Assembly: GCF_004362515.1 (NCBI RefSeq)
Contig: NZ_SNXU01000001.1
Coordinates: 1,550,001 to 1,614,000 of the forward strand
From: Actinokineospora alba
GTDB lineage: Bacteria > Actinomycetota > Actinomycetes > Mycobacteriales > Pseudonocardiaceae
Length of the DNA: 64,000 bases
Direction: 5' to 3'
Under the pieces are notes generated by a model. The model was not told the origin of the DNA and did no database searches. It worked only from the letters and a program-made list of their open reading frames with translations. The translations under genes and the position numbers were made by a program. Shown in pieces: positions 7,273 through 15,905 of this stretch. Numbering within the stretch: position 1 is the stretch's first letter; the number at the start of each line of letters is the position of its first letter.

Positions 7273-9132
7273 TCAGCCCGCGGGTGGTGGCCCCGGGCAG
7301 ATGATCTTCGGCTGCGGGTTGTACTTCACCGTCCGGGTGCTGCGCCGAACCTCCGCGCCGGTCGCCGCGTCGCGGATGATCCGGGTGTCGGAGGTGGTGA
7401 AGCCCGGGGCACCGTTGCTGGGCTTGCAGTTGGTGGCCGGGCCCTGCTTCTCGAACGGCGGCGTCTCGGCCGTGCGGCCGCCGGTCACCGATTCGACCGT
7501 GTACTTCTTGGTGCCCCAGATCTTCACCGTGATCGACGACGGCGTCCAGATCGTCTGGATGGCGATGCCGGTGGCCGAGTCGTTGGTGAACTTGATGTCG
7601 ATGACGCTGTTGCCCGCGTGGTCCTGGAAGACCGTGGCCTCGCGCGCGGCCGGGTAGCGGCTGATGTAGTAGCTGTGCTCCTTGTGCCCGGCGTCCTTGA
7701 GCGCGGCGAAGTAGCTCGCGTTGTAGAGGGTCGTGGCGAACTGGGAGATGCCGCCGCCGACCTCGCGTCCCGGCGCGCCGTCCTTGATCACGCCCGCCTC
7801 GACGTAGCCCTGGGCCGCGGTGCGCGGGCCGGTGTGGCCGTTGAGGCTGAACGTCTCGCCCGGTTTGACGATGGCGCCGTTGACCTTCTGCGCGGTGACC
7901 CGGATGTTGACGCCGGAGTCCGCGGCGAAGCCCTTGGTGGTGAACTCGCCGATGACCTCCTTGATGCCGAGCTGGTTGGCCTGCTCGGTGGTCACCTTCG
8001 CGGGGGTCTTGGCGTATTCGACCTTGATCTCGCGGGGGTCCGGCTTCTTGAGGACGTCGAGCAGGGTCGCGAACGCGGTGTCGTACTTGATCCCCATGCC
8101 GTCGACCGACGGGGTCACGGTCGGGGCGCCGCTCTCGAACACGACGGCGGCGTCCTTGCCTTCCTTCTCGGTGGACGCGAGCTGGGGCTTGACCGCCTCG
8201 ACGATCTTCGCGGTGTCCAGCTTCGGCGTCAGGCCGCCGCCTTCGGCGGCCTCGAAGGTCAGCGCCGACGCGATGACGGCGGGCTCGATCTTGGCGTCCT
8301 TGCCCTCGCCCTTCACCACGACGGGCGCGGCGACGGCGGGCTTGGCGACCTCCTCGAACGCGGCCTTCACACCCTCGGGGGTGGTCTTGACCGGCGTCTC
8401 GGTGACCGGCAGCTCGACGGCCTTGCCGCCCGCCCAGTCGGCGACGAGCGCCGCGCGTGCCTTGCCCGCGTCGAGCTCCTGGCCGGGCACGGGGTCGACC
8501 ATGGCCGGGGTCGCGCCGTCGAACTTGATGCCGCCCTCGACCGGCGGGCGGGTGACCTTGCCCTTGAGCTGCTCGACGGCCGCGTCCAGGGCGGCGTCGT
8601 TCGTGCCGGTGACGACACCGACCTCGCGGGTGCTGAACAGCGAGGTGAGCCGGACGATCGGGTTGAGCGGCTGGTCGCCCGCCTGGTCGAGCGTGCCGGG
8701 CCAGTCCAGGGTGAGCCCGGACTTGGTCGGGTCGATCTCGTCCTCGACGCTGCCCGCGCGGACCTGGACCGGCTTGGACAGGCGCGGCTCGATCTGCTCG
8801 CGCAAGGTCCGCTCGGCCTCGGTCTGGGACATCCCGCCGACCTCGACGCCCGCCACCGTGACACCGCGGGGGACTTCGCCGCTGCTCATCAGCAGGTCGA
8901 CGCCGTAGAGCAGGCCGAGCGCGCCGACGACCGCGCCCGCGATGATCGCGGGCTTGCGCCAGGAGCGGCCCTCGGGAGCTGTGTTTACGGCGGGTTCAGC
9001 GGGTTCGGCGGGCCGGAACTGCTCGGTCCCCGCGTCCCATGGGCCGCCCGGGACCGTGGGGATCAGCTCGGTGAGCTCCCCATGCGATTCCGGCCAGCTG
9101 TGCTCCTGCGGCCACTTGTGGTCGTCCGGCAC
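7273..9132 (-). CDS. VanW-family membrane-anchored cell-wall protein
   Basis: A 619-residue protein with a cytoplasmic acidic/proline-rich tail, one membrane segment at about residues 61-82 (PAIIAGAVVGALGLLYGVDLLM) and a large extracellular part. That part has putative peptidoglycan-binding (PG_binding_4/YoaR-like) repeats and then a VanW domain with the signature GGGISQFATTLYNASYFAAL. VanW proteins accompany glycopeptide-resistance and cell-wall genes, but the activity is not established. It ends in a proline-rich tail (PGPPPAG). No resistance genes are adjacent. Confidence 0.88.
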   Translation of the reverse strand: MPDDHKWPQEHSWPESHGELTELIPTVPGGPWDAGTEQFRPAEPAEPAVNTAPEGRSWRKPAIIAGAVVGALGLLYGVDLLMSSGEVPRGVTVAGVEVGGMSQTEAERTLREQIEPRLSKPVQVRAGSVEDEIDPTKSGLTLDWPGTLDQAGDQPLNPIVRLTSLFSTREVGVVTGTNDAALDAAVEQLKGKVTRPPVEGGIKFDGATPAMVDPVPGQELDAGKARAALVADWAGGKAVELPVTETPVKTTPEGVKAAFEEVAKPAVAAPVVVKGEGKDAKIEPAVIASALTFEAAEGGGLTPKLDTAKIVEAVKPQLASTEKEGKDAAVVFESGAPTVTPSVDGMGIKYDTAFATLLDVLKKPDPREIKVEYAKTPAKVTTEQANQLGIKEVIGEFTTKGFAADSGVNIRVTAQKVNGAIVKPGETFSLNGHTGPRTAAQGYVEAGVIKDGAPGREVGGGISQFATTLYNASYFAALKDAGHKEHSYYISRYPAAREATVFQDHAGNSVIDIKFTNDSATGIAIQTIWTPSSITVKIWGTKKYTVESVTGGRTAETPPFEKQGPATNCKPSNGAPGFTTSDTRIIRDAATGAEVRRSTRTVKYNPQPKIICPGPPPAG

Positions 9133-9163
9133 GCCCTACACCTTCCCCTTGACAATCCCCGCG

Positions 9164-9484
9164 CTACAGATACAAACCGGTTCCGTGCTCGATGCGTTCA
9201 CTCGCGATGGCGTGCACGTCCCGTTCGCGCATCACCAGTCGCCCCCGACCGTGGATCTCTACTTCCAGCTGGTCGTCGGGGTTGAACAGCACCCGGTCGC
9301 CGACCTTGATGTTCCGCACGTTGGTGCCGATCCCGAGAACATCTCCCCACGCCAGCCGCTTGGCCACCTGCGCGGTCGCGGGGATGACGATGCCACCGGT
9401 GCTGCGTCGCTCGCCCTCTTCCGGGGTGAGTTCCACCAGCAGCCGGTCGTGCAGCATCTGGATCTCGAGTTTCTGTTCCGGCAC
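9164..9484 (-). CDS. GroES-like co-chaperonin fold protein
   Basis: A 106-residue protein with the Cpn10 pattern: LHDRLLVELTPEEGERRSTGGIVIPATAQ, then WGDVLGIGTNVRNIKVGDRVLFNPDD. It starts at GTG 9484; an ATG at 9457 (MLHDRLL) is an alternative. It is divergent from classical GroES and has no groEL beside it, so it may be a specialised paralogue rather than the housekeeping co-chaperonin. Confidence 0.83.
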   Translation of the reverse strand: MPEQKLEIQMLHDRLLVELTPEEGERRSTGGIVIPATAQVAKRLAWGDVLGIGTNVRNIKVGDRVLFNPDDQLEVEIHGRGRLVMRERDVHAIASERIEHGTGLYL

Positions 9485-9527
9485 CGACGAATGGTAACCG
9501 TCTACTCGCGCTCGACCCGCACGCGTG

Positions 9528-11348
9528 CTATGGACTGGAGTCCAGCCCGCCCAGCATCAGGGGTAGGCGGCTGCTGCCCGCGGCCGTGACCCGGACTGGA
9601 ACACCCCAGTCCTGCCTGGTCAGGTGGCATGCGGCGTGCTCGGAGCCGTCGTCGTCACAGCTGGCCGCCTGAGCCACGACGTGCAGCACGCCCTCGGGGA
9701 TGTCCGGCGCCACGACCAGTCGACGGGTGAGGTCGGTGCCGACGCCCGCGCCCTCGACCAGCAGTTCCGGTGGGGAGGAGGTCACTTCCAGCCGGGTCGA
9801 CGGGCCGTAGCGGTCGTCGAGTTTCTGCCCGTTCTGCGGTGCGAAAACGACGACCAGCTCCAACTCGCCCGGTGCGATGTCCGACGGCGGCCTGCGCACC
9901 TCGTGCGCCTCGCCGTCGACGTGCAGGGCGGCGGCGGTGTGCCGTTCGAGCCGGTGCGCGGCCGAGGCGACGACGATCAGCTCGCTGCCGCGCACGACGA
10001 TGCCGGAGGGTTCGGCGATGCCGGTGACCAGCGTGCTGACCTGGCCGGTGGCCGGGTCGTAGCGGCGGACGGCGCCGTTGTAGGTGTCGGCGATGGCGAC
10101 GGTGCCGTCGTCGAGGACCGCGACACCCAGTGGGTGCTGCAGCAGCGCCTGGTCGGCGTGGCCGTCGCGGTGGCCGAAGGCGAACAGGCCCTTGCCGACG
10201 GCTGTGTGCACGGCGAAGTCCTCCGCGTCGATCCAGCGCAGGGCCGACGTCTCGGAGTCGGCCAGCCACAGGCGGTCGGCGGTGGCGGCGAAACCGGAGG
10301 TCTGGGCGAAGAAGGCCTCGGTCGGCGCGCCGTCCATCAGGCCCTCGACCGTCGTGCCCGCGAACCGGGAGACCTCGCCCGCGACCGGGTCGAACCGGCC
10401 GAGCGTGTGGTTGCCCGCCATCGCGACGACGACCCCGCCCGCGGGCTCCCACCAGGCCACGTCCCAGGGGCTGGTCAGGTCGATCTTTGTCGCCTGTCCG
10501 TCGGTCTCGCCTGCCAGCCACTGGTCGCCGGTGCCCGCGACCGTGGTGACCACGTCGGTGTCGAGGTTGATGCCGCGCAGCAGGTGGTTGACCGTGTCGG
10601 CGACGACGACGTGATAGCCGACCTCCTCGGCGACGTGCGCCGGGAGCAGGGTCAGGCCGGAGGGCTCGGAGAAGGTGGCTTTGTCGCCGTCTTGGCGGCC
10701 GCGCTCACCGGTGCCGAAGACCCGGACGATGTCGTCACCGTCCAGCTCGACGACCCGGTGGTGGGTGGTGTCGGCCACGAGCAGCGTGCCGGTGCCGGTC
10801 TCGATGGCCTTCGCGGGGAAGCGCAGGTCGGTGTCGGCGGGCACGGGCGGCACGTACGGGCCGTCGCCCCGGTGCAGGGTGCCCTTGGCCTCGTGCTCGG
10901 CCACGACCTCGGTGATGACCCGCCGCAGCGCCTCGACATGCCCCTCGCCCGCGGCGACGTGCACGACGTAGCCGTCGGGATCGATGACCACGAGAGTCGG
11001 CCATGCCTTCACGGCGAAGGCCTGCCAGGTCGTCAGGTCGGGGTCGTCGAGCACCGGGTGGTGCACCCCGTACCGCTCGACGGCCGCGGCGAGCGCGTCG
11101 GCGTCGGCCTCGTGCACGAACTTCGGCGAGTGCACGCCGACGGTGACCAGGACGTCGGCGAACTCGGCTTCGAGTGGACGCAGTTCGTCGAGGACGTGCA
11201 GGCAGTTGACGCAGCAGAAGGTCCAGAAGTCGAGCAGGAGGACCTTGCCGCGGAAGTCGCCGAGGTGCAGGGTCTTGCCGCCGGTGTTGAGCCAGCCACG
11301 CCCGACAAGCTCGGCGGCGCGCACCCGGCCGCGGGTCTGAGAAGTCAC
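9528..11348 (-). CDS. Thioredoxin-like/NHL-repeat protein
   Basis: 606 residues from the GTG at 11348. The frame is open further, but the extension would run into the antitoxin promoter. Residues ~10-160 form a thioredoxin/TlpA-like domain with the CVNC motif (Cys46/Cys49) in LLLDFWTFCCVNCLHVLDELRP. Residues ~180-480 are NHL beta-propeller repeats (LFVADTxxHRVVEL-like units, for example DTYNGAVRRYDPATG). A C-terminal beta domain follows. This architecture (NHLRC2-like) is widespread but its reaction is unproven. There is no signal peptide, so it is probably cytoplasmic. Confidence 0.88.
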   Translation of the reverse strand: MTSQTRGRVRAAELVGRGWLNTGGKTLHLGDFRGKVLLLDFWTFCCVNCLHVLDELRPLEAEFADVLVTVGVHSPKFVHEADADALAAAVERYGVHHPVLDDPDLTTWQAFAVKAWPTLVVIDPDGYVVHVAAGEGHVEALRRVITEVVAEHEAKGTLHRGDGPYVPPVPADTDLRFPAKAIETGTGTLLVADTTHHRVVELDGDDIVRVFGTGERGRQDGDKATFSEPSGLTLLPAHVAEEVGYHVVVADTVNHLLRGINLDTDVVTTVAGTGDQWLAGETDGQATKIDLTSPWDVAWWEPAGGVVVAMAGNHTLGRFDPVAGEVSRFAGTTVEGLMDGAPTEAFFAQTSGFAATADRLWLADSETSALRWIDAEDFAVHTAVGKGLFAFGHRDGHADQALLQHPLGVAVLDDGTVAIADTYNGAVRRYDPATGQVSTLVTGIAEPSGIVVRGSELIVVASAAHRLERHTAAALHVDGEAHEVRRPPSDIAPGELELVVVFAPQNGQKLDDRYGPSTRLEVTSSPPELLVEGAGVGTDLTRRLVVAPDIPEGVLHVVAQAASCDDDGSEHAACHLTRQDWGVPVRVTAAGSSRLPLMLGGLDSSP

Positions 11349-11414
11349 ATGCGAAGTGAACACCGGCTGGGGGCAAGCTGTTCCTGCGGTGCCAGTTTCA
11401 ACGATTGACACGTT

Positions 11415-11422
11415 TTGTACAA
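11415..11422. promoter_or_regulatory. TTGTACAA palindrome before the toxin-antitoxin operon
   Basis: A perfect 8-bp palindrome lies 9 bases before the antitoxin start and overlaps a TACAAT -10-like hexamer (11418-11423). Phd/YefM antitoxins bind such short palindromes for autoregulation. Confidence 0.4.
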
Positions 11423-11430
11423 TCTGAGGT

Positions 11431-11682
11431 ATGACTGAGATGCCCATCAGCGCGGCCAGGGATCATCTGGGCGAGCTGGTTTCCCGGGTCGAGCACGCCC
11501 ATGAACGGGCGGTGCTGACCAGGCACGGCAGGCCGGTCGCGGCGGTGATCTCCATCGAGGACCTTCGGGCGCTGGAGCGGGTCGAAGACGAGGCTGATCT
11601 CGCCGCTACCCGAGCGGCACTCTCAGAGCAGCAGCCACGTGTGTCGCATCGCGACATTCTCAGCGAGTTCGGCGTCGCCTGA
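11431..11682 (+). CDS. Type II antitoxin, Phd/YefM family
   Basis: An 83-residue antitoxin. The N-terminal Phd/YefM domain (MPISAARDHLGELVSRVEHAHERAVLTRHGRPVAAVIS) binds DNA and the acidic C-terminus should wrap the toxin. It is followed after 3 bases by a RelE-type toxin. The pair is preceded by a short palindrome. The operon is divergent from the thioredoxin/NHL gene. Confidence 0.92.
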   Translation: MTEMPISAARDHLGELVSRVEHAHERAVLTRHGRPVAAVISIEDLRALERVEDEADLAATRAALSEQQPRVSHRDILSEFGVA

Positions 11683-11685
11683 ACC

Positions 11686-11952
11686 GTGGCGTACGAGATC
11701 GAGTGGACCGCGGCGGCGGTCCGCGAACTTCGGAAAATTGATCGCCCGGCAGGCCGCCGGATCGCGCTGGCCGTCACGGCCCTAGCCGAGGAACCACGGC
11801 CGCCCGGATCACGAGCGCTCGCCGGGCAGCCTCCCGGCGTGATGCGGATCCGCATAGGCGACTATCGCGTCGTCTACCAGGTGGATGACCACAGAATCAT
11901 CGTGACGGTCGTGCGGGTCGCCCACCGCCGCGAGGTGTACCGCACGCTTTGA
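11686..11952 (+). CDS. Type II toxin, RelE/ParE family
   Basis: An 88-residue toxin from GTG 11686. It has the RelE fold pattern YEIEWTAAAVRELRKIDRPAGRRI, then MRIRIGDYRVVYQVDD and VRVAHRREVYR at the C-terminus. The basic and Tyr/Arg residues of these last strands match the RelE mRNA-interferase group, which cleaves mRNA at the ribosome. Its TGA stop directly abuts the convergent SRPBCC gene's stop (TGATCA), so there is no intergenic space. Confidence 0.92.
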   Translation: MAYEIEWTAAAVRELRKIDRPAGRRIALAVTALAEEPRPPGSRALAGQPPGVMRIRIGDYRVVYQVDDHRIIVTVVRVAHRREVYRTL

Positions 11953-12411
11953 TCAGGATTCCGCGGCCTGCTTGAGCTTGGCCAGGGTGCGCTCGATGTT
12001 GCGCTGGTTGTGCGTCCGGCGGTCGCTGACGCCGGTGCCGATCACGGTGAGCGGGCGCAGCCACCCCGGGCGGTGGTCCCAGGTGCTCTCGGTGACCCGG
12101 CAGCCGCTCTCGGTGGGCTCGATGTCGTACTGCCAGCGCGAGACCGGCAGGCCGAGGAACTTCACGTCGAAGGCGAAGCGGGTGGGGTCGGCGTCGGTCA
12201 CGGTGGACACGGTCGACCAGGCGCGGGGGCCGCGGCGGTTCGTGCCGCGGAAGCGGGCCCCGACCTTCGGTCCCGCGGCGCCGTCGAGCCAGGTGCCGCG
12301 GGCGAACTCCTCGGACACCCGCGCCAGGCCTGGAAGGTCGCTGACCAGGGAGAACACCTGGTCGGCGGGGGCTTCGACATCGACCTGGGCGCGGGCGTCC
12401 GGTGAGTTCAT
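11953..12411 (-). CDS. SRPBCC (polyketide cyclase/START-like) protein
   Basis: A 152-residue protein with the SRPBCC helix-grip start (AQVDVEAPADQVFSLVSDLPGLARVSE), a central strand pattern (WSTVSTVTDADPTRFAFDVKF) and a long C-terminal helix (RRTHNQRNIERTLAKLKQAAE). The family binds hydrophobic ligands; many members have no known substrate. It converges on the toxin gene with no gap. Confidence 0.85.
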   Translation of the reverse strand: MNSPDARAQVDVEAPADQVFSLVSDLPGLARVSEEFARGTWLDGAAGPKVGARFRGTNRRGPRAWSTVSTVTDADPTRFAFDVKFLGLPVSRWQYDIEPTESGCRVTESTWDHRPGWLRPLTVIGTGVSDRRTHNQRNIERTLAKLKQAAES

Positions 12412-12432
12412 GGCCTCACATTAAACGATTTG

Positions 12433-13455
12433 TCATACCGACGGTATGCCACGAGCGGCGAAGGCCGCGCGAACCGTGGCCGCCGCGCCGGAGCCGTACA
12501 TCAAGTCGGCCGTGGCGATGGTGGTCAGGGCCGCCGCGGAGAACGTGGTGTCCGGGGCGAAGCCGAACTGGGCGTTGATGATGATGCGGTCGGCGACCTT
12601 GGCGCCTAGGGCGTTGCGGATGTCCCACAGAGCGCGCGACCAGATCATGCCGTCGCGGTGGACGCTGGTGTTGGTCATGTCCGAGTACTTGCGGTCGGTG
12701 TCGATCCGACGCAGGCAGTGCGGCTCCGTGGAGGTGTAGCTGACCGCGTCCCAGTCGGCGACGCAGGCGGCGGGGGCGTTGACCGGCCACTTGTAGTTCT
12801 GGGCGGCGGCCAAGCCGACCGTGACGGCGAGGTAGTCGCCGAACGCCTCGCCGATGGAGCCAGCCTCGTGCGATGTGCCGAAGCCCGCGACCTGCGCGTC
12901 GTGCACCGCGTGGCCGTACTCGTGGACGATGACCTCGCCGTCCTCGGCGTCGTCCACGCCGCCCTTGCCCATGCGGATGATGTCGTGCTTGTCCCAGGAG
13001 TACGAGTTGTCCTGGCCCCACTGGTTGGTGCGGATGTCCTGCGATTCGGCGTTGACCGGGCGCAGTTCCGAACCGAATCCGAGGGACTGCAGGTATTCCT
13101 GGGCCTCATTGCCCCAGAAATACGCCATGACCTGTTCGAATTCGTCCTGGTTGCGGGTGTAGACGAATCGGCCGTCGTCGGCCCTGGCCGGGTTTCCCGT
13201 TTCGGCGCGCACGTTGACCCAGCGACCGGTGAGGGTGCCGGAGCCGTCGAGGTTGCGCAGCGGGACAGTCGCGTACGCCGACGCGGGCACCGCGGAGTTG
13301 GCGTCCTTGGCGTCGGTGAGCGCCTGGTTTCCGCTGGACTGCACGGGGTTGACCATGAACACCTGGCCCACGCCGGTGGTCGGTGCTGCCTCCGCGGCGG
13401 GTACGGCGGTGACGGCGAGCCCTAATGTCAGGGCAAGGACGGTGCGGCGTCGCAT
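12433..13455 (-). CDS. Secreted zinc metalloprotease, M36/fungalysin-like
   Basis: A 340-residue exported protease from ATG 13455, preceded by GGAGAT. The signal peptide RRRTVLALTLGLAVTAVPAAEA is at residues 2-23. The zinc site is HEYGH (178-182) with a third ligand likely Glu203 in GEAFGDY. This arrangement is seen in M36 and related gluzincin-type peptidases. The C-terminal region keeps the WSRALWDIRNALG helix common in this group. It is shorter than fungal M36 enzymes and lacks their long propeptide. The substrate is unknown. Confidence 0.85.
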   Translation of the reverse strand: MRRRTVLALTLGLAVTAVPAAEAAPTTGVGQVFMVNPVQSSGNQALTDAKDANSAVPASAYATVPLRNLDGSGTLTGRWVNVRAETGNPARADDGRFVYTRNQDEFEQVMAYFWGNEAQEYLQSLGFGSELRPVNAESQDIRTNQWGQDNSYSWDKHDIIRMGKGGVDDAEDGEVIVHEYGHAVHDAQVAGFGTSHEAGSIGEAFGDYLAVTVGLAAAQNYKWPVNAPAACVADWDAVSYTSTEPHCLRRIDTDRKYSDMTNTSVHRDGMIWSRALWDIRNALGAKVADRIIINAQFGFAPDTTFSAAALTTIATADLMYGSGAAATVRAAFAARGIPSV

Positions 13456-13522
13456 CGGATCTCCAATGGCCAAAGGTGCACGGTTTCTGCATCCTGCCCC
13501 GCGCGGGCGCTCAGTGGAAGAG

Positions 13523-15730
13523 CTAATTGTTGCGCCGCAACATTCGCGTGACACCGGCCGCGACCGTGGTCGCGAGAATCCAGCCCGCGGCGACCAACGC
13601 GGCCGCGATCCATTGTGAGGCGCCGCCGACCGTCCACTTGTTCTTGTGTCCGAAGTCGACGATGGGCACGATCAGGTCGAGGGTGTAGAGGACCGGGTTC
13701 CAGACGAGGTGATCGTCCTCGTTGGACTCATGGGGCGTTTCGATGGTGGCGAACCAAACCGATCCCGCCACCAGGCAGGCGATCAGCCAGGCCAACGCGC
13801 GGGTGGGCCGGTAGCCGTAGCCGACCATGGACCGCTGGAACCAGCTCCACGCGTGGATTCCCGGCCGGGTCAAGCGCGCGCCGTCGGCGAGGGCGACGTA
13901 GCGGCGGCGCTGTTTCTCCACCAGCACGGTGGCGGCCTGTTCCTCGTTGCCGGAAGCGCGCAGCATCGCGGCGAACTGGTCGTACGCGCCGGGGCGGTAG
14001 ACGTCGCGCATGCCGTGTCGCAGCCAGGCGAGCCGCTCGGCGATGCGGCCGTCGTCGTCCAGGCCGACCGGGGCGGTGAGGGCGTCGTAGCGGAAGTCCT
14101 GCAGTTCGATGCCGCCCGCCGCGTGCCACAGGGCTTCGTTGTCGGCGAGGGCGGCGCAGTGCAGGTGCCGCAGGTCGACCCGACCGCCCGGCGGTGTGCC
14201 GACGTCGATGCGAAGTTCCTGCGTTTGCAGGCCATAGGCGTTGAGCGCGACGCCGTTGGTGCCGCTCGCCAGGCAGGCGCGTTGGAAGTTGGTCTCCCGG
14301 CCCACTTCGGCGCGGCGGATGCGGATCTCGCCCTCGGCGTGGCTGTCGGCGAAGATCAGGTCTCGGCCGATGTGGGCGACGCGCAGGTCGAGCGACGGCT
14401 TCGGGGAGCGGTCGCGGTGGTAGTGGCCGGGTGCCAGCAGCTTGCTGCCACGCAGGTCGACGTTGGCGCCGATCGTGATGCCGGGCAGCAGCAGCGAGCC
14501 GAACACCGTGACCGAGCGGGCATCGAGGTTGCCGCCGACGGTGAAGCGCCTGCCCTCGAAGGCGTCGCCCGAACGGTTGCTGAACACGGCGCGGTCGAGC
14601 AGGACGCTGCCTTGGACCTTGACGTCGACGAACCGCGCCTGGCCCGCGATGCGGGCGTCGCGGGCGTCGATGCCGCCGCGGACCTCGGTTCCGTCGAAGT
14701 GCAGGGACCGGTCGGTGTAGGGACCGGGCCGCGGGCCGTCCGCGTCGTCGCGGAACGTCTCGCGGCCGCCGGAGAGGTCGACCCTGGCGTGCGCCAGCCG
14801 AAGCGAGCCGCCGATGTGCGCGTTGACGATGCGGACCGTGCCGCTGCTGGCGAAGCCTCGGTCCAGATTGACGTTGCCGTCCACTTTGGACCGGTCGGCG
14901 ACCAGAGTGGCGTTGGGGTCGTAGAACGGGTCGTCCGGGGGAACCGGGCGCGAGTGCTCCGTGCGGGGCGCGAGTTTGGCGCCGCGCAAGGAGAAGTCGC
15001 TGTCGATGCGGGCACTGGCGAGCAGCACCTGGCCGACGCTGCGGAACGGGGCGCCGGTCGCGCCGTCCGGGGTGAGGTGCAGGTTGCCGCCGACTTGCAG
15101 TCCGTTGCCGTTGAGCGCGAAACCCTTGGGGTTGTTGAGGAGCGCGCCGGCGAAGTTGACGTTGCCGCCGGTGCGCATGCCGGGGATGCGGATCTCACCT
15201 TCGGCCTGCAGGTTCGCCGCGAGCATGGCGCCCGCGAGCTGCAGCCGGTTGGCGTGCAGCGCCGGACCACCCGCGCCGAAGAGCTTGCTTCCGCGCAGCA
15301 CAAGGGATCCGTGGATCTCGGCGTCGACCAGGTCGACCGTGCCCTGCACGACGGTCCCGGCGACCAGCAGCACGTCGTTGTCGGTGTGCAGGTTCCGCCC
15401 GAAGAGCCCGGGAAGCGCGCAGTCACGGAACTCGACGCCCGCGAGCTTGCCCTGCCGGAGATCGGGCGCGGACTCGAACCGGCAGCGGACGAACTCCAGG
15501 AGGTAAGGGAACTCGACCCCGCGCAGGTCGAGTTCGCCGATCAGGAACTTGTCGGAGACGGTCAACACCGGCGCGGTGGCGGGCTTGCGCCTGCGCAGCA
15601 CGCCCCCGGTGTCCGGCTCGACCGCGCGGAGCACGTCCGCGGCGAGCAGGTGCGACCACTCGGGCGGGTTCGGCCGGTGCGGATCCAACACCGCACTGCC
15701 CGGTTCCCCGGCCCAGTCCGCGATCGCCAT
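13523..15730 (-). CDS. Beta-solenoid membrane protein with C-terminal two-helix channel-like segment
   Basis: A 735-residue protein. Residues ~55-520 form many short repeats of the type (S/T)(V/L)xGxxxLxxAxIxGxLxLxGAxL, a right-handed beta-helix/pentapeptide-like solenoid. The C-terminal ~130 residues hold an amphipathic region, membrane helix ALAWLIACLVAGSVWFATI, a loop and helix SQWIAAALVAAGWILATTVAAGV. Between the helices LVWNPVLYTLDLIVPIVDFG resembles the pore loop region of two-helix channels. Actinobacterial homologues are labelled membrane-associated oxidoreductase, for which I see no redox motif. The function is unknown. Confidence 0.75.
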   Translation of the reverse strand: MAIADWAGEPGSAVLDPHRPNPPEWSHLLAADVLRAVEPDTGGVLRRRKPATAPVLTVSDKFLIGELDLRGVEFPYLLEFVRCRFESAPDLRQGKLAGVEFRDCALPGLFGRNLHTDNDVLLVAGTVVQGTVDLVDAEIHGSLVLRGSKLFGAGGPALHANRLQLAGAMLAANLQAEGEIRIPGMRTGGNVNFAGALLNNPKGFALNGNGLQVGGNLHLTPDGATGAPFRSVGQVLLASARIDSDFSLRGAKLAPRTEHSRPVPPDDPFYDPNATLVADRSKVDGNVNLDRGFASSGTVRIVNAHIGGSLRLAHARVDLSGGRETFRDDADGPRPGPYTDRSLHFDGTEVRGGIDARDARIAGQARFVDVKVQGSVLLDRAVFSNRSGDAFEGRRFTVGGNLDARSVTVFGSLLLPGITIGANVDLRGSKLLAPGHYHRDRSPKPSLDLRVAHIGRDLIFADSHAEGEIRIRRAEVGRETNFQRACLASGTNGVALNAYGLQTQELRIDVGTPPGGRVDLRHLHCAALADNEALWHAAGGIELQDFRYDALTAPVGLDDDGRIAERLAWLRHGMRDVYRPGAYDQFAAMLRASGNEEQAATVLVEKQRRRYVALADGARLTRPGIHAWSWFQRSMVGYGYRPTRALAWLIACLVAGSVWFATIETPHESNEDDHLVWNPVLYTLDLIVPIVDFGHKNKWTVGGASQWIAAALVAAGWILATTVAAGVTRMLRRNN

Positions 15731-15858
15731 GCGCTTCTCCTCGGTTGATCAACCCCAAGAAGTAAAACGCATTCCGGTCACGCTTGGTTCCAAGTTGGTT
15801 GCATTGAGTGCGCGAAACCTCCGGATGGACCAGCGGTTTCCGGTCATCCCCAGCGGTG

Positions 15859-15902
15859 CGCCGTCCCGTTCGCCGCGCGTGGGCGGGGCGAACGGGACGG
15901 CG
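15859..15902 (-). terminator. Terminator of the ABC transporter operon
   Basis: Perfect 16-base arms at 15859-15874 and 15887-15902 lie directly after the ATPase stop on the minus strand. Confidence 0.75.
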
Positions 15903-15905
15903 GGA

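Noticed and set aside
11405..11423. TTGACA followed by TACAAT before the antitoxin gene as a promoter
   Set aside because: Spacing is only 7 bp, too short for a normal -35/-10 pair.
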